DNA of 42,581 nt from Flavihumibacter solisilvae (lineage in GTDB: Bacteria; Bacteroidota; Bacteroidia; Chitinophagales; Chitinophagaceae). Below the pieces are notes generated by a model. The model was not told the DNA's origin, searched no databases, and saw nothing but the letters and a program-made list of their open reading frames with translations. Below are positions 25,031-32,916 of this stretch, in pieces (position 1 is the first letter of the stretch; every line of letters begins with the position of its first letter). The translations under genes and the position numbers were made by a program. The DNA lies in contig NZ_JSVC01000029.1 in the NCBI RefSeq assembly GCF_000814475.1, positions 1-42,581 of the forward strand, written 5' to 3'.

Positions 25031-25058
25031 GTCCACCTACGCTAAAGCTTCGGTGGAC
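25031..25058. repeat. palindromic REP-like unit B
   Basis: 28-nt unit, reverse orientation to unit A. Outer arms GTCCACC / GGTGGAC enclose core TACGCTAAAGCTTC. Against unit A, 22 of 28 positions are identical and the six differences form three base pairs that all keep pairing. Confidence 0.7.
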
Positions 25059-25062
25059 ACAG

Positions 25063-25137
25063 TGGGAGCACACGGATTCGAACCGCGGACCCTCTGCTTG
25101 TAAGGCAGATGCTCTGAACCAGCTGAGCTATGCTCCC
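25063..25137 (-). tRNA. tRNA-Val (TAC), second copy
   Basis: Base-for-base identical to the tRNA at 24887-24961: acceptor GGGAGCA / TGCTCCC, anticodon loop CTTACAA with anticodon TAC, T loop TTCGAAT, no encoded CCA. It is the promoter-proximal copy of a two-gene transcript that starts near 25200. Confidence 0.97.
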
Positions 25138-25205
25138 AGATGAAAGTGACGTTGTTTTTGACAACTATTTCAAGAACTTTTCACTGCTTATCCGCAATGG
25201 GATTG

Positions 25206-25235
25206 CAAAGATAAGGGCTATTATTTTACAGCAAA
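25206..25235 (-). promoter_or_regulatory. promoter of the tRNA-Val pair
   Basis: On the minus strand TTTG (25235-25232), 18 nt, TATCTTTG (25213-25206): both Bacteroidota elements at near-consensus spacing. It lies about 70 nt before the first tRNA and just behind the stop codon of mtaB. Confidence 0.65.
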
Positions 25236-25259
25236 ATTTTTTGACAAAAATTACAAAAT

Positions 25260-26534
25260 TCAGATCGCCCAATCAACCAGGCTGTTCACCCACTCTTCAC
25301 GAAATGGAGTACTGATGCGGATATAATTGTCAGTATAACCTTCCATCATACCATTTTTTTCGTGGCCTTCAAACAACACTTTTCGTGTTTGCCCTGCATG
25401 AAGTTCCCGGAAATATTGTTGTTTCATGTAACTCAGGTTACGCAAGGCTTTGTTCCTTTCGTGCCGGGTATGAACCGGTACAACCGGTGTAATATCCAGG
25501 GCAACAGTATTTGCTCTTTCTGAATATGTAAACACATGGAGATAACTCACGTCGAGCGAGTGGAGAAAATCAAAAGTTTCGCGAAACAATTCTTCTGATT
25601 CGCCCGGAAAACCAACAATTACGTCTGCACCTATTGAACAATGCGGCATCAGTTTTTTAATCAGGGCCACACGGTCAGCGTATAGTTCCCTTTTATAACG
25701 TCTGCGCATCAGCGATAACAATGTGTTGCTGCCGCTTTGCAATGGAATGTGGAAGTGAGGCATAAACTTCCTGCTATTGGCAACAAATGCGATAATGTCA
25801 TTTGTAAGCAGGTTGGGTTCAATAGATGAAATCCGGAATCGCTCGATGCCTTCCACGTCATCCAGTGCCCTGACAAGGTCATAGAAACTTTCTTCATGTT
25901 TCCTGTTTCCCTCCGGTCCTTTACCAAAATCGCCAAGATTAACACCAGTCAGCACAATTTCTTTGACTCCTTTGTCAGCCAGCATCCGTGCGTTTTCCAG
26001 GACATTGCTGATATTATCGCTCCGGCTCTTGCCCCGCGCCATAGGGATGGTGCAGAATGAACAGTTGTAATCACAGCCATCCTGCACTTTGAGGAAGGTT
26101 CTTGTGCGATCGTTTACTGACCAGGAACTATTGAAACCGGATACCTCTTCGATATCACAACTGCTGATCTTCGCGCTGTCACCCTTGGTGAGCTCAGCCA
26201 GGTGGCTGGCGATATTGAATTTCTCGGCAGCACCCAATACCAGGTCAACCCCGGGAATAGAGGCGATCTCTTTCGGTTTCAGCTGCGCATAACAACCGGT
26301 GATCACTACCATGCTTTCAGGCGACCTGCGTTGGATCCTGCGGACGATCTGGCGACATTCCTTATCCGCATTATCGGTCACCGAACAGGTGTTGATTACA
26401 TACACGTCGGCATTCTCTTCAAACTCTCTCTTCTCGAAACCTTCCTGCTCCAGCATCCTGCCGAGGGCAGAGGTCTCCGAAAAGTTGAGCTTGCAGCCCA
26501 GTGTATGAAATGCAACTGATCTTTTTTCGGCCAT
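25260..26534 (-). CDS. mtaB: tRNA t6A37 methylthiotransferase MtaB
   Basis: Radical-SAM enzyme that converts t6A37 to ms2t6A37 in tRNAs reading ANN codons (EC 2.8.4.5). 424 residues, close to the family norm. The N-terminal UPF0004 domain carries the cluster cysteines Cys14 (TLGCKLN), Cys50 (INTCSVT) and Cys81 (TGCYAQ). The radical-SAM domain has CDYNCSFC with Cys154, Cys158 and Cys161, and a C-terminal TRAM-like part follows. ATG 26534 was chosen because SVAFHTLGCK is the usual N-terminus and a perfect -7 element sits just in front of it; the longer frame to 26849 runs across that promoter and antisense to the DUF4258 gene. Confidence 0.95.
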   Translation of the reverse strand: MAEKRSVAFHTLGCKLNFSETSALGRMLEQEGFEKREFEENADVYVINTCSVTDNADKECRQIVRRIQRRSPESMVVITGCYAQLKPKEIASIPGVDLVLGAAEKFNIASHLAELTKGDSAKISSCDIEEVSGFNSSWSVNDRTRTFLKVQDGCDYNCSFCTIPMARGKSRSDNISNVLENARMLADKGVKEIVLTGVNLGDFGKGPEGNRKHEESFYDLVRALDDVEGIERFRISSIEPNLLTNDIIAFVANSRKFMPHFHIPLQSGSNTLLSLMRRRYKRELYADRVALIKKLMPHCSIGADVIVGFPGESEELFRETFDFLHSLDVSYLHVFTYSERANTVALDITPVVPVHTRHERNKALRNLSYMKQQYFRELHAGQTRKVLFEGHEKNGMMEGYTDNYIRISTPFREEWVNSLVDWAI

Positions 26535-26541
26535 AGGGCCG

Positions 26542-26549
26542 CAAAGATA
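26542..26549 (-). promoter_or_regulatory. -7 promoter element of mtaB
   Basis: TATCTTTG on the minus strand, a perfect TAnnTTTG, followed by only seven nt before the ATG at 26534. The same octamer is used for the tRNA-Val pair. No TTTG is visible at -33. The transcript should be leaderless or nearly so. Confidence 0.5.
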
Positions 26550-26582
26550 CGACCGATCAGGCATTTCAGCCATATTTTCAGT

Positions 26583-26590
26583 TAGATTTG
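26583..26590 (+). promoter_or_regulatory. -7 promoter element of the DUF4258 operon
   Basis: TAGATTTG, a perfect TAnnTTTG, with five nt between it and the ATG at 26596. It lies 33 bp from the opposing mtaB element, so two polymerases could hardly bind both at once. Confidence 0.5.
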
Positions 26591-26595
26591 GGCCC

Positions 26596-26979
26596 ATGCG
26601 ACGAAACCGTGTATCCCTTGGAATACTGCTGGCAATCCTTGTTGCCCTTGTACTCATTTTCCGGGGCAGAAGAACGCAAGAGTTTGAATATGAAGAATTT
26701 AAACTAGAAAACTCGGGCCTGCAATATACCAGGCATGCCCGTTGCAGGATGGAATGCCGGCAAATCAGCGAGAACGAGGTACGCGAAATCATCCAACAGG
26801 GCAAGATAAACAGGCGTAAAAGTGATCCGGCTGACAAGCCATGCCCCACCTATGCCCTGGAAGGCTACAGCAGCGGTGACCGGCAACACATCAGGGTAGT
26901 GGTAGCCCGCTGCGGGGATCTTACAAAAGTGATCACTTGTATTGACCTTGACAATGAATATTCCTGTAATTGCAAATAG
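26596..26979 (+). CDS. membrane-anchored, cysteine-rich DUF4258 protein
   Basis: A 127-residue protein. MRRNR, then one hydrophobic helix (7-22), then a basic RGRR, make an N-terminal membrane anchor. The C-terminal part matches the DUF4258 pattern: TRHARCRMECRQISENEV (45-62, with His47 and Arg51) and a later HIRVVVA strand. Seven cysteines (50, 54, 83, 106, 115, 124, 126) in the soluble part are unusual and could form disulfides or bind metal. The charge pattern does not settle which side of the membrane it faces. It leads an operon with plsC (6 bp gap) and priA. The function of DUF4258 is not established; some members resemble RelE-like toxins, which I would not claim here. Confidence 0.8.
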   Translation: MRRNRVSLGILLAILVALVLIFRGRRTQEFEYEEFKLENSGLQYTRHARCRMECRQISENEVREIIQQGKINRRKSDPADKPCPTYALEGYSSGDRQHIRVVVARCGDLTKVITCIDLDNEYSCNCK

Positions 26980-26985
26980 CCTTTC

Positions 26986-27756
26986 ATGAAGAAGTTGCTG
27001 AGATTCCTATTCAGTATTTATGGTCACCTCTGGTTCGTCATCCTGCTCCTGTTGCTGCTGCCAGGTTTTTTCATTGGTTCATTATTCGGAAGAATTAAAG
27101 GGGGAAACCTGATCTATCGTATCTGCAACTGGTGGTCGGATGCCTGGCTCTTCCTGATTGGAATCCGGGTTCCCGTGATCCATGAAGCGGAAAAAAGCGA
27201 ACACAGGCCCTGCATTTTTGTGGCCAACCACATTTCCTACCTCGATATCCCTATGATCGTTAAAGTTATCCGCGAACCGGTGCGGGTGCTCGGTAAGCAG
27301 GAGATGGCAAAGATCCCGGTATTCGGTTTCGTTTACCGGAATGCTGTCGTTATGGTTGACCGGAAAGACACATCACAACGGGCGAAGTCCGTTAACATCC
27401 TTAAAAGGGTGTTGGGCAGGAACGTGTCAATTTTCATTTTTCCGGAAGGAACATTCAATGAAAGTGGCGCACCGCTGAAATCCTTTTATGATGGAGCATT
27501 CCGCATAGCTCTTGAAACCCGCACACCAATTCAACCGGTGATCTTTCCGGATACAGTGAAAAGACTTAACCATAAATCCGTGTTTTCACTAAACCCGGGA
27601 ATCTGCCGTGCCGTATATTTACCGATGGTTAACACTGATGAGTACGCGGATAGTGATGTAAGGGTACTCAAAGCGAAAGTATTTTCAATGATGGAATCGG
27701 CCCTGGTCCGATACGGCCTGAATGAACAAAATATTGACAGAAACAACTACAGATAA
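26986..27756 (+). CDS. plsC: 1-acyl-sn-glycerol-3-phosphate acyltransferase
   Basis: Makes phosphatidic acid from lysophosphatidic acid (EC 2.3.1.51) at the inner membrane. 256 residues, with an N-terminal membrane helix (about 14-32). The catalytic HX4D motif is NHISYLD with His82 and Asp87, and the glycerol-phosphate site is FPEGTF (152-157). Motif III around VMVDRKD (122-128) also fits. It follows the DUF4258 gene by six bases, and its last 35 bases overlap the start of priA in another frame, so the three are probably one transcript. Functional links between the three are not obvious. Confidence 0.92.
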   Translation: MKKLLRFLFSIYGHLWFVILLLLLLPGFFIGSLFGRIKGGNLIYRICNWWSDAWLFLIGIRVPVIHEAEKSEHRPCIFVANHISYLDIPMIVKVIREPVRVLGKQEMAKIPVFGFVYRNAVVMVDRKDTSQRAKSVNILKRVLGRNVSIFIFPEGTFNESGAPLKSFYDGAFRIALETRTPIQPVIFPDTVKRLNHKSVFSLNPGICRAVYLPMVNTDEYADSDVRVLKAKVFSMMESALVRYGLNEQNIDRNNYR

Positions 27757-30223
27757 AACGGCTTCGCGTGTAGTCGGCGAGAACTTCGTCGAAGTGCTCA
27801 TACCACTTGCCCTTCCCAAAAACTTCACCTGGAAAGTGCCTGCAAGGCTATTGCCTGGGATTAAAGAAGGCATAAGGGTGGAAGTAATGCTGGGAAAGAG
27901 CAAGAAATATGCTGGGGTTGTAAAACGCCTGCATAACAACAAACCAGCCGCATTTGAACCAAAGGAAGTACTGAATGTGCTGGACGACGATCCGATCGTT
28001 CACCCCCTGCAACTCCAGTTCTGGCAATGGATGGCAAACTACTATATGTGCAGCGAGGGTGAAGTGATGCAGGCTGCATTACCAACTCATTTCAAGTTGA
28101 GCAGCGAAACTACTGTACTTCTCAACGATGACGCGGGTGACGATTTCAGCAGTCTTGATGACGATGAATTCCTCATTGCTGAAGCACTTACTATCAGGAA
28201 GGAACTGAAACTTTCAGAAGTGCAGCAGATCCTCTCCGCGGCACATGTGTATCCTGTGGTGAAACGCCTGATTGATAAGGGCATCTGCCTTGTCTGGGAA
28301 GAACTTAAACATACTTACAAAGAAAAGAAGGAACAGTTTGTTTTGCTGCACCCGGCGTACCACCAGGAAGAAAAGCTTGCAGACCTGATGAACAACTGGT
28401 CAAAGGCTCCGAAACAACTCGAATTACTTTTAGCATACCTGCACCTGGCCAGGACATCCGGTGAAGTGACCCAATCTGAGTTATTGAAGAAATCGGGAGC
28501 AACCGCGGCACAACTGAAGGGACTGGTGGAAAAAGCTGTTCTGTTGGTGGAAAAACGCAGTGTGGGCAGGCTGCGCCAGGAGGCAGCTGAAATAAATATT
28601 TCATTCACGCTGACAGACGCACAACAGTCTGCCCTCGAACAAATAAAAAGCACATTCCTTGAAAAACAGGTTTGCCTGCTTCATGGAGTTACTTCCAGTG
28701 GAAAAACACTGGTATATGTTAAGCTGATCGAGGAGATGCTGAAACAGGGAAGGCAGGTGTTATACATGCTTCCGGAAATTGCCCTGACGGCACAGGTAAT
28801 CCGTAGACTGCAACAATATTTCGGTGGTCATATTGTGATATATCATTCACGTTTCAGCCAGAATGAAAGAGTTGAGCTGTGGAACAAAGTGAAGGATGGT
28901 TCGGCAAAGATCATTCTCGGGGCAAGGTCAGCAATTTTCCTGCCTTATGCAGACCTGGGACTTATCATTTGCGATGAAGAGCACGACCCTTCATTCAAAC
29001 AACAGGATCCTGCTCCCAGGTATCATGCACGTGATGCCGCAATTTATCTCGGGTCACTGTTTTCTGCTAAAGTGTTACTTGGCAGTGCGACTCCATCATT
29101 GGAGTCATTTTATAACGCACAACTCGGGAAATACGGTCTAGTGCAGCTTACCTCAAGGTTCGGGGATCTTGCCCTGCCTGAGATCCGGTTTATTAATACG
29201 AAGAAGATCGTTACCCCGGATAAGTCAAGGGTAATAATTTCACCCGACCTGCAGGAAGCTATACAACAAAGTCTCGGGAAGGATAAACAGGTTATCCTCT
29301 TTCAGAACCGGAGAGGATATTCTCCTTACCAGGTTTGCCAGACCTGTGGCTGGATCCCGCATTGCAAACAATGTGACGTTTCACTTACATTCCATAAGAT
29401 CCGTAACAAGCTGGTTTGCCATTATTGCGGAACGGTGTATCCACCCCTGACCACATGCGAAGCCTGCGGCAACCACCATTTTGCGCAGCAGAATTTTGGA
29501 ACTGAACGAATTGAGGAAGAATTACAGGAGATGTTTCCCAAGGTGAGAACGGGAAGAATGGATGTTGATGCCATCAGGGGAAAACATGCGCATGATACGC
29601 TGATCCAACTATTCGAACAACAACGCATAGATATCCTCGTTGGTACCCAGATGGTGGTGAAGGGTCTTGATTTCGAACATGTATCACTTGTAGGTATCCT
29701 TGACGCCGATGCCATCCTGGGTTTTGCCGATTTCAGGGTTTACGAACGTGGTTTTCAACTTATGGAACAGGTGAGTGGTAGGGCTGGCAGAAAAGGAGAA
29801 CAGGGAAAAGTGCTCATCCAGGTAAAGAATACCTCGCATCCAGTTTTACAGTTTGTACAAAACCACGATTACATTGCTTTTGCTGAAGCTGAGTTGTCAA
29901 ATCGGCGGCAATTTGCTTATCCACCCTTTACCCGCGTTATCCAGCTTCAATTCAGGCATCGCGAACTCGAGAAGGCTGCAGCTGCAGCAAGGCAGATGGC
30001 CGACTGGCTCAAACCGAAATTCGGACCTTACCTGGTTGGACCCGCAGCACCTGTAGTGGGCCGTGTCCGGAATATGTACCTGATGGAACTATTGATCAAA
30101 TTACCTAAAGACGCACAACTGCTGCAGCAATGCAAGGAGCAGATCCATTTGCTGACGGCGCACCTTCACCATCAACCACCATTCAAATCTGTTATCGTAA
30201 CACCTGATATTGACCCGTTATAG
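27722..30223 (+). CDS. priA: primosomal replication protein N', helicase PriA
   Basis: Superfamily 2 DNA helicase that recognises stalled forks and reloads the replisome. 833 residues, somewhat longer than E. coli PriA (732). The N-terminal DNA-binding part is followed by Walker A HGVTSSGKT (about 319-327) and the Walker B box ICDEEH (about 416-421). The zinc-binding insertion has eight cysteines in four CxxC pairs (about 538-581), and a C-terminal helicase lobe ends with a GRAGRKG motif. ATG 27722 lies inside plsC; no later Met precedes the conserved N-terminal FVEVLIPLALP, so the overlap is probably real. Confidence 0.96.
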   Translation: MNKILTETTTDKTASRVVGENFVEVLIPLALPKNFTWKVPARLLPGIKEGIRVEVMLGKSKKYAGVVKRLHNNKPAAFEPKEVLNVLDDDPIVHPLQLQFWQWMANYYMCSEGEVMQAALPTHFKLSSETTVLLNDDAGDDFSSLDDDEFLIAEALTIRKELKLSEVQQILSAAHVYPVVKRLIDKGICLVWEELKHTYKEKKEQFVLLHPAYHQEEKLADLMNNWSKAPKQLELLLAYLHLARTSGEVTQSELLKKSGATAAQLKGLVEKAVLLVEKRSVGRLRQEAAEINISFTLTDAQQSALEQIKSTFLEKQVCLLHGVTSSGKTLVYVKLIEEMLKQGRQVLYMLPEIALTAQVIRRLQQYFGGHIVIYHSRFSQNERVELWNKVKDGSAKIILGARSAIFLPYADLGLIICDEEHDPSFKQQDPAPRYHARDAAIYLGSLFSAKVLLGSATPSLESFYNAQLGKYGLVQLTSRFGDLALPEIRFINTKKIVTPDKSRVIISPDLQEAIQQSLGKDKQVILFQNRRGYSPYQVCQTCGWIPHCKQCDVSLTFHKIRNKLVCHYCGTVYPPLTTCEACGNHHFAQQNFGTERIEEELQEMFPKVRTGRMDVDAIRGKHAHDTLIQLFEQQRIDILVGTQMVVKGLDFEHVSLVGILDADAILGFADFRVYERGFQLMEQVSGRAGRKGEQGKVLIQVKNTSHPVLQFVQNHDYIAFAEAELSNRRQFAYPPFTRVIQLQFRHRELEKAAAAARQMADWLKPKFGPYLVGPAAPVVGRVRNMYLMELLIKLPKDAQLLQQCKEQIHLLTAHLHHQPPFKSVIVTPDIDPL

Positions 30224-30277
30224 TAGTCGTAATCAAATTTCCTCCGGTTGCACCTGACAGTGTTGCCTTTCTGCCCA

Positions 30278-30285
30278 TAACTTTG
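30278..30285 (+). promoter_or_regulatory. -7 promoter element of murB
   Basis: TAACTTTG, a perfect TAnnTTTG, 16 nt before the murB ATG. TTG triplets lie 12 and 27 nt further upstream, neither at the preferred 19-21 nt, so the -33 part is uncertain. Confidence 0.45.
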
Positions 30286-30301
30286 AAATATTATTTGACT
30301 T

Positions 30302-31327
30302 ATGCAAATCCAGGAAAATATTTCGCTCCGGCCATTCAATACCTTTCATATTGAAGCAAAGGCAAGGCACTTTGCAACTTTTTCCAACGTGGATGAACTT
30401 AAAGACCTGCTAACTGCATTCAAGCAATCTCCAATTGCCAAACAGCAGTTACTTATTCTGGGTGGTGGTAGTAATATACTATTGACCCATAACTATGATG
30501 GCTGGGTTCTTAAGAATGAAATCATGGGTATAGAAGAATTGCATGAAGATGAAGAGTTCGTATATGTCCGTGCAGGAGCAGGAGAGAACTGGAATGATTT
30601 TGTTCAATATTGCCTGGCAAAAAACTGGGCGGGACTTGAAAATTTATCCCTGATTCCGGGAAATGTAGGCGCGTCGCCGATGCAGAACATCGGGGCCTAT
30701 GGTGTTGAAGTGAGGGACGTGTTCTGGGACCTGGAAGCTTATAATTTAAATGACCATACCGTACACACATTTACTGAGGCAGACTGTCAGTTCGGTTACC
30801 GGGAAAGTGTGTTCAAGAATAAATACAGGAACCAGTTTGTCATCCTGAATGTGACGTTCCGCCTCAGGAAGAAACCGGTATTTCACACAAGCTATGGCGC
30901 TATCAGCCAGGAACTGGAACGGATGGGAGTTAGCACCCTTTCGATCCAGGCGATCTCCCGTGCCGTGGTTAATATCAGGCAATCAAAACTTCCCGATCCC
31001 GATAATCTCGGGAATGCAGGCAGCTTCTTTAAGAATCCAATGATTCCTAAGGAAAAATTCAATGAATTAAAAGCGGCCAACCCGGACATCGTCGGATTTT
31101 CACTGCCTGGAGGATCAGTGAAACTGGCAGCAGGCTGGCTGATCGAAAACTGCGGCTGGCGGGGTTTCCGAAAAGGGGACGCAGGATGTTACGAAAAGCA
31201 GGCCCTCGTCCTTGTCAATTACGACAAAGCCACGGGTGTGGAACTACTTTCCCTCAGCAATGAAATTGCGGAAAGCGTCACAAAGCGCTTCGGTGTTCAC
31301 CTGGAAAGGGAAGTGAATGTTATTTAA
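30302..31327 (+). CDS. murB: UDP-N-acetylmuramate dehydrogenase
   Basis: FAD enzyme of peptidoglycan synthesis that reduces UDP-GlcNAc-enolpyruvate to UDP-MurNAc with NADPH (EC 1.3.1.98). At 341 residues it is the type I, E. coli-like length. The N-terminus LRPFNTFHIEAKA (8-20), the FAD loop LGGGSNILLT (57-66) and SLIPGNVGASPMQNIGAYG (about 116-134) are family landmarks. The catalytic serine lies in GNAGSFFKNP (Ser241), and the C-terminal conserved Glu is in ERE. It stands alone and its stop codon overlaps the opposing ATPase gene by four bases. Confidence 0.97.
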   Translation: MQIQENISLRPFNTFHIEAKARHFATFSNVDELKDLLTAFKQSPIAKQQLLILGGGSNILLTHNYDGWVLKNEIMGIEELHEDEEFVYVRAGAGENWNDFVQYCLAKNWAGLENLSLIPGNVGASPMQNIGAYGVEVRDVFWDLEAYNLNDHTVHTFTEADCQFGYRESVFKNKYRNQFVILNVTFRLRKKPVFHTSYGAISQELERMGVSTLSIQAISRAVVNIRQSKLPDPDNLGNAGSFFKNPMIPKEKFNELKAANPDIVGFSLPGGSVKLAAGWLIENCGWRGFRKGDAGCYEKQALVLVNYDKATGVELLSLSNEIAESVTKRFGVHLEREVNVI

Positions 31328-32862
31328 TTGAAGTCTTCGGAATCGAAATCTTCATCCCTGAATGTAGAACTGCTGCCAAGGTTTACCATCGAACCGATGA
31401 GGTCCTTGAACTCTATCCTGTTCTCAATGATCTTCTTGCTGATCATGGAATAGGCGGAGAGGCCATGGAGTACAAATTCCATCAGGAGGGCAGTTTCCTT
31501 TTCATTGGCTTTCGGAAAATATTTCCTGACAACCGCCTGCAATCCATCGACCTTGTATAACCGAAGCAGCTTTTCCTTGTCGGTAGTATTGAAGAAGATA
31601 TCAAGCTGGTTACCTGCATCAAACCAGCGGGTAATAGCTTTATATGGATTTTCTTCCTCCCGCAACGAATCCTTTCCTGTATTCTTACGCTTTTTTAAAG
31701 TTTCGGGATTCGGGAAGTAGGTAATGAATTGTGACCGCACGGCTTTATCGAGCAGGTTCATGGCAACCTGGAATGGTCCTTCCTGTTCGCCTTCATACAC
31801 AAGTTCGATCTTCCCCGTAAGTGACGGAATAATACCTATGAGGTCGTTTACCCATACCTGGGTCTGCTTTTCTTTATTCAGAATGGCCCTGCGTTCTGCT
31901 GAACTGATCGCATTTTCATAAGCGCTGATGGTCAGCCTGGCAGACACGCCACTTTTTTTGTCAACATATTCATTATTCCTTGCTTCAAATGCCACCTGTT
32001 CGATCAATCTTTTGATCAGGTCGCTTGCTGTAACTACAGCAAGCTGTTCTTCGGCGATCTCCGCTTCCTGTTCTGTAATAGCAAGGGAATGCTCAATCGT
32101 CTTGGGGTAATGTGTAAGGATCTGGCTCTCTATCCTGTCTTTCAGCGGTGTTACTATGGAACCACGGTTCGTGTAATCTTCAGGGTTAGCTGTGAAAACA
32201 AATAATATATCGAGCGGCATCCGAAGTTTGAACCCGCGGATTTGCACGTCGCCTTCTTCCAGGATATTGAAAAGGGAAACCTGGATGCGTGCCTGCAGAT
32301 CCGGTAATTCATTAATGACAAAGATGCCACGGTTACTGCGTGGAATGATCCCATAGTGAATGACCATTTCATCAGCGAAACTCAGGCGGAGGTTAGCTGC
32401 CTTGATGGGATCGATATCACCGATAAGGTCGGCTACACTTACATCCGGCGTGGCCAGTTTTTCCCCATAACGCTCGCTGCGGTGGATCCAATGTATCGGA
32501 GTTTCATCTCCATGTTGTGCAATCATATCTTTTGCAAACCTGGAAACCGGCTTCATGGGGTCGTCATTGATTTCGCTTCCTGCAACTATGGGAATGTATT
32601 CGTCGAGCAGGTTGGTCATCTGCCTTGCCATCCGCGTTTTTGCCTGGCCGCGTAAGCCAAGAAACAGGATGTTGTGCCTGCTCAGCAAAGCCCTTTCGGT
32701 ATCAGGTATCACCGAGTCTTCATAACCTATGATACCCTTAAATGCCTGTGATCCGTTGTTCAGGTGTTGCAACAGGTTTTGCCTGATCTCTTCCTTGACT
32801 GATTTGGGCCGGTATCCTGAAGTCTTTAATTCTCCCAGTGTTGTTATAGTATTTATATTCAT
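31324..32862 (-). CDS. magnesium-chelatase-like (ChlI-type) AAA+ ATPase
   Basis: AAA+ protein of 512 residues from the MoxR/ChlI clade. P-loop GLRGQAKT (69-76). The Walker B region reads GIFVINELPDL, with Asn where the usual Asp stands; this 'INELPDL' form is, as I recall, typical of this subfamily. Sensor 1 is FTANPEDYTNRG. The last 150 residues are helical. It is not the chlorophyll enzyme: the large porphyrin-binding subunit is absent and no tetrapyrrole genes are nearby. It follows the VWA gene by 54 bp on the same strand, and the two probably form an ATPase/VWA chaperone pair. ATG 32862 was preferred to a TTG one codon upstream. Confidence 0.88.
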   Translation of the reverse strand: MNINTITTLGELKTSGYRPKSVKEEIRQNLLQHLNNGSQAFKGIIGYEDSVIPDTERALLSRHNILFLGLRGQAKTRMARQMTNLLDEYIPIVAGSEINDDPMKPVSRFAKDMIAQHGDETPIHWIHRSERYGEKLATPDVSVADLIGDIDPIKAANLRLSFADEMVIHYGIIPRSNRGIFVINELPDLQARIQVSLFNILEEGDVQIRGFKLRMPLDILFVFTANPEDYTNRGSIVTPLKDRIESQILTHYPKTIEHSLAITEQEAEIAEEQLAVVTASDLIKRLIEQVAFEARNNEYVDKKSGVSARLTISAYENAISSAERRAILNKEKQTQVWVNDLIGIIPSLTGKIELVYEGEQEGPFQVAMNLLDKAVRSQFITYFPNPETLKKRKNTGKDSLREEENPYKAITRWFDAGNQLDIFFNTTDKEKLLRLYKVDGLQAVVRKYFPKANEKETALLMEFVLHGLSAYSMISKKIIENRIEFKDLIGSMVNLGSSSTFRDEDFDSEDFN

Positions 32863-32916
32863 CAATTCTTTTATTAATTATTCGAAAATCCTCTTTCTCT
32901 CGTCAGTATCAGACTC

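Noticed and set aside
24887-25137. Tandem tRNA-Val genes as an integration (att) site
   Set aside because: No integrase or truncated tRNA copy is nearby; two full identical tRNAs with a shared promoter and terminator are explained by gene duplication.
26535-26849. 105-codon N-terminal extension of mtaB
   Set aside because: It runs antisense through the DUF4258 gene and across a perfect -7 promoter, and has no resemblance to MtaB, whose usual N-terminus begins at 26534.
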